This document shows, in pieces, positions 1 through 6,105 of a DNA stretch of 12,575 nucleotides. The translations under genes were made by a program, and so were the position numbers. The stretch lies in assembly GCA_035623615.1 (NCBI GenBank), contig DASPTB010000091.1:1-12575 (forward strand), given 5' to 3'. A model generated the notes under the pieces. It saw only the letters and a list, made by a program, of their open reading frames with translations, was not told where the DNA came from and did not search any database. The stretch's first letter is position 1; each line of letters begins with the position of its first letter. The stretch is from DASPTB01 sp035623615. GTDB lineage: Bacteria > Actinomycetota > UBA4738.

Positions 1-446
1 CGCATGCCCGGCGGGATGACGAACAGCAGGTCCTTGAGGATCGTGGCGACACGGTCGAAGTAGCGGTCGAATTCCACGTAGGCGTCGGCGTCGGACTTCG
101 AGAATGCGGAGATCGCCTCGGCGTCACGGCGCACGTCGCCCCAGAGCGTCAGCGAGGTGCCGTCGGGGAAGGGAACGTAGTAGTCGGGGGAGACGATCGA
201 GACGCGGTAGCCGAAGCGCCGGAGCTCGAGCTCGCGCTCCACGGCGGGCGGTAAGAGGCTCACGACGTAGGAGGCCGAGCTGACCCGGTAGCCGGGCCAG
301 GGTTCCTCGGTGACCGCGGCGCCGCCGAGGACGCCCCGGCGCTCGAGCACGAGGACATTCTGCCCCGCCCGGGCGAGGTACGCGGCGCACGCGAGTCCGT
401 TGTGGCCGCCGCCGATGACGATCGCGTCCCGCACGCCCTGCGACAT
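1..446 (-). CDS. Phytoene-dehydrogenase-like FAD-dependent oxidoreductase, N-terminal part (runs off the left edge)
   Basis: The first 148 residues are visible; the 3' part lies outside the window. Residues 8-35 form a classic FAD-binding Rossmann beta-alpha-beta: hydrophobic strand, GGGHNG at 12-17, and the acidic E35 that ends the second strand. This is followed by RRGVLGGAAVTEE, the segment in which COG1233 / PYROXD2-like proteins (amine oxidase/phytoene desaturase superfamily) hold the cofactor. Family members are usually about 500 residues, so roughly 70% is missing. The ATG at 446 is chosen because GGAG (plus 452-455) lies 5 nt upstream. A strong hairpin separates the gene from the glycoside hydrolase upstream, so it is probably its own transcription unit. 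The substrate cannot be told; carotenoid enzymes and uncharacterised oxidoreductases share this N-terminus. Confidence 0.88.
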   Translation of the reverse strand, partial: MSQGVRDAIVIGGGHNGLACAAYLARAGQNVLVLERRGVLGGAAVTEEPWPGYRVSSASYVVSLLPPAVERELELRRFGYRVSIVSPDYYVPFPDGTSLTLWGDVRRDAEAISAFSKSDADAYVEFDRYFDRVATILKDLLFVIPPGM

Positions 447-491
447 GTCCGCTCCAAGAGCCGGTGGAGCAGGCACGCTAGCGGGAGACGC

Positions 492-524
492 CACCGGCGG
501 CAACCCCTTGAGTTGCCGCCGGTG
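492..524 (-). terminator. Strong hairpin terminator after the GH26-like gene
   Basis: Perfect inverted repeat: CACCGGCGGCAAC (492-504) pairs with GTTGCCGCCGGTG (512-524), a 13-bp stem with a 7-nt loop. It starts 28 nt after the stop codon of the glycoside hydrolase and lies before the start of the next minus-strand gene. No T-tract follows on either side, which is common for terminators in GC-rich actinobacteria. The stem itself is certain; its terminator role is inferred from position. Confidence 0.75.
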
Positions 525-552
525 AACGATCCGACGCGGAGGGATGCCCGCG

Positions 553-2580
553 TCAGGTGATCGTGAACGTTCCGTTCGCCGTGACCCCGAGCTTGTCGTC
601 CGAGAGCCGGATCAAGACCCCGCCCGGCTGGTGTTGGGTGATCACGACCTTCGCGCTGACGTCGCCGTTGGCGTCCGCCTTGACGTCGGGGAGCTCCGTT
701 CCGCCGACGGTCACGTGGACGGCCTCGCCCGGCACCCAGCCGGGTCCCGAGGTCACCGTCACGGTCGATCCGCTCGCGCCCGTCGCGGGGCTGAGCGACA
801 GGGTCGCGCCGAGCGAGATGGAGCTCTGCTTCGTCACACGCGACTTCGCTCCGGTGAACGTGATGACGGGATGTCCGAACGTCGTCCGCAGGACGATCGA
901 GCTCGTGGCCGACCCACGACTGCTCGTGACGAGCGTTCCCAGGCTGGGGCCGCCCTGGACGGCCACACCCACGTTCTCGCTCGCCCCGAACCCCGTCAGG
1001 GCCACGGAGATCCGCTGCTGCGGCTCGGCCGAGTCCGGCATGGTGAGGGTCGCGTCGGTGCGGAAGCGGACCTGGAACGAGAACGATGGAGACTGGACCT
1101 GCACGTATCCGCCGGCCGCCGGCTCGGCCGGCGAGACGGCCGGGATGGTGACGGAGCCGTTCGCGTCCGACGTCTTCGACACGGGCGTCCCGCCCGGGAA
1201 CGTGACCGTGACCTTCTCGCCTTGCGCGAACCCGATTCCGTTGAAGGTCCACGTGTCGCCTGCCGCCACGTCGAAGGTCGCAGGCTCGACCGGCGAGAGC
1301 GACGCCGTCCCGTGGGCGGTCACACCGCTGGAGTCGCCCACCGCGACGAGCGCGTGGCTCCCGCCCCACGTCGGGGAGGGGAACGTGAGGTTCACGTTGT
1401 GTGCGGAGCCGGTTGAGTCCGCCGTCGCCGTACCGACCACCGGTCCGGTCCCGCTGTTCAGGTGCAGGTCGACCTCCTCACCCGGCGTGAAGCCCGAGAA
1501 CCAGGTCGTGTCCTCCCCGCCCGGAACGCCCGACGCGTTGGCGACGAACGGAGCCGCTCCGCCCCCACCCCGGCTGGCCGCGACCCACGCGTTGAGCGAC
1601 GGCGCGGTCGAGTCCGGCCGGTACGTCTGCACGTCGTTCCACAGGATCCCGGCGACGCCCCACGAGTTGAACAGAGTGGCGGCATCGGTGATCCAAGCGG
1701 CCTTCCTGGTCGGCTCGCGCTTGTCCTCGACCGTGCCGATCTCGCCGACCAGCAGCGGCTTGCCGAGCGAGGCCGCGTAATCGTGCGCGGCGGTGAAGAT
1801 GTACGCCGGCGACCGCCAGAACCCCGACTCGAACCGGTTGTACCCGTCGACGGCGACGACGTCGAAGTCGTTTGCCGGCGGCTGCCAGTTCACGGCGTAG
1901 CCGTTTCGGAAGGAGGACGCCACCATCCACCAGATGAACGGGTACGTGATTCCGTGGTTCCGGAAATAGTGGTACACGTAGTCGTACGCGGCGATGTACT
2001 GCGACGACGTCCCGCAACTGGGCTGTGACAGGCTGTGCGCCGTCGGCTCGTGCGTGAACGTGATGAAGGTGTCGTCGTAGTCGAACGCCTGGAGTTCGGT
2101 GACCCACCTCTGGAGCATTGGGTTGTACGCTCCGCTCGCGTAGTTCTTGAACGGGTAGCAGATCTTCTTGTCGCCCACGACGTGCCACGAGTTGATGTTC
2201 AGATAGACGCGTGCCCCGGCGTCCTTCGCATCGAGGACCGATCCGAACGGGTAGCTCCACCCCGATAGCGGCGTGTACTCGCCCTGGGCCTCGAAGGCCT
2301 TCCCCATGTCGCTCTCCAGCGCGTGCGGGTCCACAGCGGAGTTGCTGACGCCGAGGCCCCACAGAGGGTCCGTGCCCGTGGGATGAGCCGCCGGCCTCGT
2401 CTGGCTGCTGCGAGGGCCCGGGCCGCGGCTGGGAGCCCCTGCGAGCGCCGGCGACACCGGCATCGCCAGGACCGCTGCCACGAGGCCCGCGAGCGCGAGG
2501 GGGGCAATCGCCCCCGGACGCAGGACGAGCGGGCGGCGGGCTCGAGTCCGGTGGCTGCGTCGTTGGCGGTGGCGTGGCAT
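553..2580 (-). CDS. Secreted GH26-like glycoside hydrolase with four C-terminal Ig-like repeats
   Basis: 675 residues. The start is ATG 2580, with GGAGGTGG (plus 2589-2596) 8 nt upstream. A longer in-frame start at 2751 is rejected because it has no such site and would bury the signal peptide. Residues 1-20 are very Arg-rich, then a hydrophobic run (about 24-40) and an A-L-A cleavage region near 45-47 give a secretion signal. Residues about 71-336 resemble a GH26 TIM barrel: VYLNINSW at 125-132, FTHEP with candidate acid/base E178, IWWMVASS at 216-223, VDGYNR at 244-249, and VGEIG with candidate nucleophile E280. The His-Glu before the acid/base and the spacing of 102 residues fit GH26 of clan GH-A. 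Residues about 355-675 hold four repeats of roughly 75-85 residues with the core GF-x-x-GE-x-V and a later DANGS-like turn, typical of Ig/IPT-like beta-sandwiches. Substrate is unknown; mannan or beta-glucan are the family's usual targets. A second copy of the catalytic domain lies at the right edge. Confidence 0.85.
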   Translation of the reverse strand: MPRHRQRRSHRTRARRPLVLRPGAIAPLALAGLVAAVLAMPVSPALAGAPSRGPGPRSSQTRPAAHPTGTDPLWGLGVSNSAVDPHALESDMGKAFEAQGEYTPLSGWSYPFGSVLDAKDAGARVYLNINSWHVVGDKKICYPFKNYASGAYNPMLQRWVTELQAFDYDDTFITFTHEPTAHSLSQPSCGTSSQYIAAYDYVYHYFRNHGITYPFIWWMVASSFRNGYAVNWQPPANDFDVVAVDGYNRFESGFWRSPAYIFTAAHDYAASLGKPLLVGEIGTVEDKREPTRKAAWITDAATLFNSWGVAGILWNDVQTYRPDSTAPSLNAWVAASRGGGGAAPFVANASGVPGGEDTTWFSGFTPGEEVDLHLNSGTGPVVGTATADSTGSAHNVNLTFPSPTWGGSHALVAVGDSSGVTAHGTASLSPVEPATFDVAAGDTWTFNGIGFAQGEKVTVTFPGGTPVSKTSDANGSVTIPAVSPAEPAAGGYVQVQSPSFSFQVRFRTDATLTMPDSAEPQQRISVALTGFGASENVGVAVQGGPSLGTLVTSSRGSATSSIVLRTTFGHPVITFTGAKSRVTKQSSISLGATLSLSPATGASGSTVTVTSGPGWVPGEAVHVTVGGTELPDVKADANGDVSAKVVITQHQPGGVLIRLSDDKLGVTANGTFTIT

Positions 2581-2588
2581 CGGTTGGA

Positions 2589-2596
2589 CCACCTCC
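2589..2596 (-). promoter_or_regulatory. Ribosome binding site of the GH26-like gene
   Basis: GGAGGTGG on the minus strand, 8 nt before ATG 2580. It decides the start over the longer in-frame ATG at 2751. Its GGAG forms the loop of a small CCAC-GGAG-GTGG hairpin, which may or may not matter. Confidence 0.8.
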
Positions 2597-2662
2597 GTGG
2601 GCGGCTCGGCCGGGACGTGGGGGATTGGTTTGCTCTGGGCGCCGTATTGAATGCCTGCCCTG

Positions 2663-2696
2663 CTTCTCGACCGTTTCGCGGCCGATTCTTGAGAAG
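2663..2696 (-). promoter_or_regulatory. Stem-loop in the 5' leader of the GH26-like gene
   Basis: On the plus strand CTTCTC (2663-2668) pairs with GAGAAG (2691-2696), and the adjacent GACCG (2669-2673) pairs with CGGCC (2679-2683) around a 5-nt loop, with one wobble pair in the minus-strand RNA. This gives an 11-bp stem with a 7-nt one-sided bulge about 67 nt before the ribosome binding site. It could be a cis-acting RNA element; it matches no riboswitch I know. Confidence 0.35.
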
Positions 2697-2722
2697 GTTT
2701 CGCGTGGTCAGACGGGAAATGA

Positions 2723-2751
2723 ATCCTTGTATCTAAGTAGCCGCCTGCCAA
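2723..2751 (-). promoter_or_regulatory. Candidate promoter of the GH26-like gene
   Basis: On the minus strand TTGGCA (plus 2746-2751) matches the -35 consensus at five of six positions. It is followed after 17 bp by AAGGAT (plus 2723-2728), a weak -10. Transcription would start near 2716 and give a leader of about 135 nt. The -10 is poor, so the exact box is uncertain. Confidence 0.3.
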
Positions 2752-2754
2752 TTA

Positions 2755-2820
2755 CCCCATTGGGGAACACCCATGGCCGAAGGTCCGTTGACCGAATGCC
2801 GATGCCTCATTGGGGACTGT
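2755..2820 (-). repeat. Pair of direct repeats, TCCCCAATG box, 50 bp apart
   Basis: On the minus strand TCCCCAATGGGG (plus 2755-2766) and TCCCCAATGAGG (plus 2805-2816) match at 11 of 12 positions and start exactly 50 bp apart, close to five helical turns. The first copy is a near-palindrome, CCCC-AAT-GGGG. Both sit just upstream of the candidate -35 of the GH26-like gene, where an activator would bind. They probably mark a transcription factor operator; the factor is unknown. Confidence 0.5.
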
Positions 2821-2871
2821 GTTCCACTCCCGGGGAAGCGGCGAACGGGCGATCGACTAGCCCCTGGATGC

Positions 2872-2884
2872 GCCGGTGGCCGGC
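2872..2884 (-). terminator. Possible weak terminator after the DapA-like gene
   Basis: GCCGG-TGG-CCGGC forms a 5-bp GC-only stem with a 3-nt loop, starting 5 nt after the stop codon of the DapA-like gene. It is short and has no T-tract. It fits the end of the operon, but such a small hairpin can arise by chance in GC-rich DNA. Confidence 0.3.
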
Positions 2885-2889
2885 CGGGA

Positions 2890-3759
2890 TCAGTCCGCGA
2901 CCAGGGCCTTTCGCAGGGCCGCCAGCGCCGCCTCCCGCTCGGGCGGCGAGAGGGTTCGGCCTGGCCGACGGACGTCCTCCCGCACCGGTACGCCGCGCTC
3001 GGCGGCGATCACCTTCAGTGTCGCGATGAACGGCAGCGCGCTCGTCGCGCTCCGAAGCTCGGAAAGGATCGCGTGCGCCGCCGGGCTTCGCTCGTGCACG
3101 AGGTCGGCGACGACCTCCGGGAACGCCGTCGCGAGGCCCGAGACGCAGCCCTTTCCGCCGGCCGCCATCGCCTCGATCGCGAGCGGTTCCTGCCCGACGA
3201 AGACGTCGAGCCCGTCGATCAGGTATGGGCGAACGGCGTCCATCGGCGAGTCGGAGACCTTGAGCCCCGCCAGGTTCGGCGCGGCGTCCCGCAGCCGGAG
3301 AACCACGTCGGGGGAAACCGAATACCCGCTGCGCGCCGCGAACTCGTACACGTAGAAGGGCAACGGCGTGCAGGCGCGCGCGGCGGCGAGGAAGTGCTCG
3401 TACAGAGCCTCCGCGTCGAACGCGTAGTAGGGCGGGGCGATCACCGCCACGGCGTCGGCTCCCGCCTCTGCCGCGTGTGCGGCCAGGCCGCACGTGTCCG
3501 CCGTGGTCTGCGCGCCGCAGTGGACGGCGACGTCGAACCCGGGGGGGCGCGCCTGGAGGAAGAGCTCGGCGACGCGGCGACGCTCTTCGACCGAGAGCAT
3601 GATTCCCTCCCCGGTCGTCCCGAGCGCGAGGATGCCGTCGACGCCGCCACCCTCGAGGAACGCGACGAGCGGACCGAAGGCCTCTTCGTCGAGGGCCTCG
3701 CCTCCATCCCGGAGCGGCGTGAGCGCCGCGGCCAGCACGCCGTGCAGCACGGTCGTCAC
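2890..3759 (-). CDS. DapA-family Schiff-base aldolase/deaminase (dihydrodipicolinate synthase family)
   Basis: 289 residues from GTG 3759, the usual size of this (beta/alpha)8-barrel family. Signature features are GTTGEG at 47-52 (the family's pyruvate-binding GTTGE loop), Tyr138 in the expected catalytic-tyrosine position, Schiff-base Lys167 in GLKVSD, and the GCVSGLA segment at 204-210. The usual Y-N-x-P around the tyrosine is Y-E-F here, so the active site differs from true DapA. The gene is third in an operon behind a cyclodeaminase-family gene and an FAD amine oxidase, starting 26 nt after the oxidase stop. No lysine biosynthesis genes are nearby. That context suggests a catabolic relative such as Delta1-pyrroline-4-hydroxy-2-carboxylate deaminase or a keto-deoxy sugar-acid aldolase/dehydratase. 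The family is certain; the reaction is inferred. No clear Shine-Dalgarno precedes the GTG, so the start could be off by a few codons (GTG 3750 is also possible). Confidence 0.88.
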   Translation of the reverse strand: MTTVLHGVLAAALTPLRDGGEALDEEAFGPLVAFLEGGGVDGILALGTTGEGIMLSVEERRRVAELFLQARPPGFDVAVHCGAQTTADTCGLAAHAAEAGADAVAVIAPPYYAFDAEALYEHFLAAARACTPLPFYVYEFAARSGYSVSPDVVLRLRDAAPNLAGLKVSDSPMDAVRPYLIDGLDVFVGQEPLAIEAMAAGGKGCVSGLATAFPEVVADLVHERSPAAHAILSELRSATSALPFIATLKVIAAERGVPVREDVRRPGRTLSPPEREAALAALRKALVAD

Positions 3760-3785
3760 TCTAGCGGCCGGCCGCCAAGGGACGT

Positions 3786-4979
3786 CTACAAGGTGGGCGG
3801 CGGCCGGTCGGCGAACGCCCGGTCGACCGCGAAAGGATTGTCGGCCGGCGCCGTCGTGCCGCGCAGCAGGTCTGCCATCGCACGCCCTCCCGCCGGGCTC
3901 AGCATGATGCCGTGGCCGCTGTAACCCGTGTTCACGTACAGACCCTCGATCCCGGTTGGGCCGATGAGAGGTCGGTGATCGGGCGTCACCGTGTATTGCC
4001 CGGCCTGAAGGATCCACGGCGCCGCGCCGTCTTCCCACACGTCGCGCCAGAAAGGGACCACCCTTGCGACGGCTGCCGGGCTCGAGGGCTCCAGCACCCG
4101 AAAGGCGAACGCGGGATCGGGCGTGACGGCGTCGGTCGGCTCTTGCGGCGGCGTGGTCGGGTCGGTGAACAGGAGCCAGGCGCCCTCGAGGGCCGGGCGC
4201 CAGTGCGCGCCCGTGTCCTCGTCGATGGTCATCGGCGCCCCGGGCGGCACCACCGGGAGGGCAGGGAAGACAAGCTTGTTCCGAGGGACGGTGACGATCG
4301 GAAGGTGAACTCCCGCCGTGACCGCCAGCAGCCCCGACAGCGGGCCGCCGGCGACGACGGCAGCTCCGCATGTGATGGTGCCCCGCGTCGTCTCGACCGC
4401 CACCAGTGCGCTCCCGTCGGGCGACAGTCCGAATCCCGTTGCCCTGCAGTCCGTCACCACACCCGCGCCGGAGGCCTCGGCAAGGCCGAAGGTGAGCTGC
4501 TTGGTGTCGAGGAACCCGTCGCCCGCGCGGAATCGCGCCTGCACGACGTTCGGACCCACGAAGGGAAACCGGCGCCGCGCCTCGTCGCCGGAGAGGATCT
4601 CGACGTCGGTCTGGCCCCAGGCATGGAGCTGCGCCGCGAGGTCTTTCTGCCGCGTCGCCATGGCGTGGTCGGTCGTGAGCCACAGATACCCCTGCTGCCG
4701 CACGCCTAGGTCGTAGCGTCGTTGTTCGGTCATCTCCTGGAAATGCAGGAACAGCTCGGCCGACTCGCGCACGAGCGTGAGCTCCTCCAGGTTGTCGAAC
4801 TGGAGCCGGAACGCGCCGGCCGCCACCGGCGTCGTCAGGGTGCAGAGCGCCGGACGCGCCTCCACCACGAGCGGGTTGAGCCCGGCCCGCGCCGCGTGCC
4901 ACGCGGTGGCGGCGCCCACGACGCCTCCGCCGACGACGACGAGGTCGGCCGTCGGCGGAGGCTCGGAGAGGTAGCGCAT
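3786..4979 (-). CDS. DAO-family FAD-dependent amine/amino-acid oxidoreductase (DadA/glycine oxidase-like)
   Basis: 397 residues from ATG 4979. The N-terminus has the dinucleotide-binding motif VVVGGGVVGAATAW (14-27) with E40 ending the second beta strand. The C-terminal part has NTGYSGHGIMLSPA, the conserved FAD-contact segment of the DAO superfamily (D-amino acid, glycine and sarcosine oxidases, and D-hydroxyproline dehydrogenase). Length is typical of single-subunit members. No signal peptide is evident, so it is probably cytoplasmic. The start lies 12 nt after the stop of the cyclodeaminase-family gene, and the DapA-like gene follows 26 nt downstream, so the three are almost certainly cotranscribed. 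It should oxidise a secondary or alpha amine to an imine. With these neighbours a cyclic imino acid such as D-hydroxyproline is a reasonable guess, but sarcosine-type or D-amino acids cannot be excluded. Confidence 0.9.
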   Translation of the reverse strand: MRYLSEPPPTADLVVVGGGVVGAATAWHAARAGLNPLVVEARPALCTLTTPVAAGAFRLQFDNLEELTLVRESAELFLHFQEMTEQRRYDLGVRQQGYLWLTTDHAMATRQKDLAAQLHAWGQTDVEILSGDEARRRFPFVGPNVVQARFRAGDGFLDTKQLTFGLAEASGAGVVTDCRATGFGLSPDGSALVAVETTRGTITCGAAVVAGGPLSGLLAVTAGVHLPIVTVPRNKLVFPALPVVPPGAPMTIDEDTGAHWRPALEGAWLLFTDPTTPPQEPTDAVTPDPAFAFRVLEPSSPAAVARVVPFWRDVWEDGAAPWILQAGQYTVTPDHRPLIGPTGIEGLYVNTGYSGHGIMLSPAGGRAMADLLRGTTAPADNPFAVDRAFADRPPPTL

Positions 4980-4991
4980 TCGGTCCGCCGC

Positions 4992-5996
4992 CTAGGCCTC
5001 GAGAGTTGACCCGGTGTCGCCGGCATTTCGCAGGACCAGGACCGCGGCCGCAACGTCCTGCACGCCCACCCCGGTGAGGTCGCAGACGGTGAGTTGTCCG
5101 TCGTCGGCCCGGCCCTTCACGGAGCCACCCGTGACAGCTCCGAGCTCGACCACCGTCGCCGGATCGATCGCCCCGGCCTCGGCGGCGTGGTGCAGCTCGC
5201 CGATCGCCAGGCACTGGGGGACGCTGTCTGCGACGACGAGGTCCGCGCGCGCAAGCACGTCGGGGTCGAGCTCCTGCTTGTCGGGCTGGTCGGACCCGAG
5301 TGCGGTGACGTGCACCCCGGGCGCGAGCCACGCTGCCCGCAGGAGGGGCACGCGGCTCGCTGTGGCCGTGACGACGACGCCGGCGTCGCGAACGGCGTGC
5401 TCGACCGAGGCCGCCGTCCGCACGGCGCATCCGCCGGGCAGCGACGCAAGGGCACGGACGTCCGAAGCGGCACGCGCTGCCCTTGCAGCGTCCCGCCCCC
5501 AGATTCGGACCTCGTCGAACGAGCGAACCCGCGACAGGGCGTCGAGCTGCATCCGCGCCTGGACGCCCGAGCCGATCATCGCGACGGCGCCGGGATTCGC
5601 GGGAGCGAGATGCCGGGCGGCGACGCCTCCGGCCGCGCCCGTCCGCACGTCGGTGATGTGGCCGCGGTCGAGCAGCACGGCGGCGGGGGCGCCCGTTCGC
5701 GCGTCGAACGCGAGCACCATGCCGTCTGCGGCGGGCAGCCCCAGCTCGGGGTTCTCGGGGAACCCGGACACGATCTTCACCGCGTAGAACGCCTCGTCGT
5801 GCAGGTGCCCGGCCTTCACGTGGATCTCGCCGCCGTGCTCGGGGACGTCGAGCTGGATGACGGTGGGAAGCTCGGCGCGACCGGCCGCATAGGCCGTGAA
5901 GGCCGCCTCCACCGCGTCGATGCAGGCCGCCATGTCGAGCGCGGCCACGACGTCGTCGTGGCGCAGGACGCGCACCGTCGCACGCTTCGTGCCCAT
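4992..5996 (-). CDS. Ornithine cyclodeaminase/mu-crystallin family NAD(P)-dependent enzyme
   Basis: 334 residues from ATG 5996. The N-terminal half carries the substrate-binding signatures of the family: K61 in HVKAG, K74 in YAVKIVSGFP, and RTGAAGGVAARHLA with R118. A Rossmann fold follows with IGSGVQAR (141-148), and then GSDQPDKQELDP (234-245), whose Asp236 aligns with the catalytic Asp of ornithine cyclodeaminase. Many members are not cyclodeaminases but imine reductases, for example Delta1-pyrroline-2-carboxylate reductase (LhpI-type) and ketimine reductase. Its position at the head of an operon with an imine-forming FAD oxidase favours that reading. There is no good Shine-Dalgarno. A TAGGCT box ends 10 nt before the ATG, so the message may be nearly leaderless. 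A longer in-frame ATG at 6302 is rejected because it would overlap the divergent aminotransferase. Confidence 0.9.
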   Translation of the reverse strand: MGTKRATVRVLRHDDVVAALDMAACIDAVEAAFTAYAAGRAELPTVIQLDVPEHGGEIHVKAGHLHDEAFYAVKIVSGFPENPELGLPAADGMVLAFDARTGAPAAVLLDRGHITDVRTGAAGGVAARHLAPANPGAVAMIGSGVQARMQLDALSRVRSFDEVRIWGRDAARAARAASDVRALASLPGGCAVRTAASVEHAVRDAGVVVTATASRVPLLRAAWLAPGVHVTALGSDQPDKQELDPDVLARADLVVADSVPQCLAIGELHHAAEAGAIDPATVVELGAVTGGSVKGRADDGQLTVCDLTGVGVQDVAAAVLVLRNAGDTGSTLEA

Positions 5997-6006
5997 CGCG
6001 GCGCCC

Positions 6007-6012
6007 AGCCTA
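6007..6012 (-). promoter_or_regulatory. Candidate -10 box for the cyclodeaminase/oxidase/DapA-like operon
   Basis: On the minus strand GATAGGCT places TAGGCT (TANNNT) 10 nt before ATG 5996. Transcription would start within a few bases of the start codon, which fits the lack of a Shine-Dalgarno. The same octamer GATAGGCT stands before the DUF2127 gene. No clear -35 is seen. Confidence 0.4.
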
Positions 6013-6019
6013 TCGCCCG

Positions 6020-6049
6020 TTGCCCGGCGCGCCGAGGCCCTGATAGCGT
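6020..6049 (+). promoter_or_regulatory. Candidate promoter of the aminotransferase gene
   Basis: TTGCCC (6020-6025), an 18-bp spacer, then TAGCGT (6044-6049), with TG one base before the -10 (extended -10 type). The predicted start near 6056 leaves a leader of about 50 nt to GTG 6106. It overlaps closely with the divergent operon's promoter, so the two may be co-regulated. Confidence 0.4.
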
Positions 6050-6095
6050 CGCGGCCCGGGGGCACGGACACGGGACCGGGGCGGACGCGAGGATC

Positions 6096-6102
6096 GGAGA
6101 GG
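6096..6102 (+). promoter_or_regulatory. Ribosome binding site of the aminotransferase
   Basis: GGAGAGG ends 3 nt before GTG 6106, with its GGAG core 6 nt away. It supports this GTG over the in-frame ATG 6127 and over upstream in-frame codons that would run antisense into the divergent gene. Confidence 0.65.
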
Positions 6103-6105
6103 CCG

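Larger units (their letters stand above)
2581..2889 (-). promoter_or_regulatory. 309-bp upstream region and leader of the GH26-like gene
   Basis: There is no convincing gene here. Read on the minus strand from the dapA-like stop, it contains a short GC hairpin, two copies of a TCCCCAATG box 50 bp apart, a possible -35/-10 pair, a long stem-loop in the untranslated leader and a strong ribosome binding site. The region between the two boxes and the ribosome binding site is less GC-rich than the surrounding genes, as expected for regulatory DNA. I looked for known riboswitch cores (c-di-GMP, c-di-AMP) and saw none. Confidence 0.6.

Noticed and set aside
2581..2751. N-terminal extension of the GH26-like protein to ATG 2751
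   Set aside because: It has no ribosome binding site, would move the signal peptide 57 residues inside, and runs over the regulatory leader. ATG 2580 has GGAGGTGG at ideal spacing.
2581..2889. Known riboswitch (c-di-GMP or c-di-AMP type) upstream of the hydrolase
   Set aside because: I looked for the conserved cores of these classes and did not find them; only a generic stem-loop is present.
2890..5430. An 846-codon open frame that looks like a large protein ending in a DapA domain
   Set aside because: Its first two thirds lie over the FAD oxidase and the end of the cyclodeaminase gene in another frame and read as low-complexity Arg/Gly-rich sequence. The DapA domain starts at GTG 3759 with normal length.
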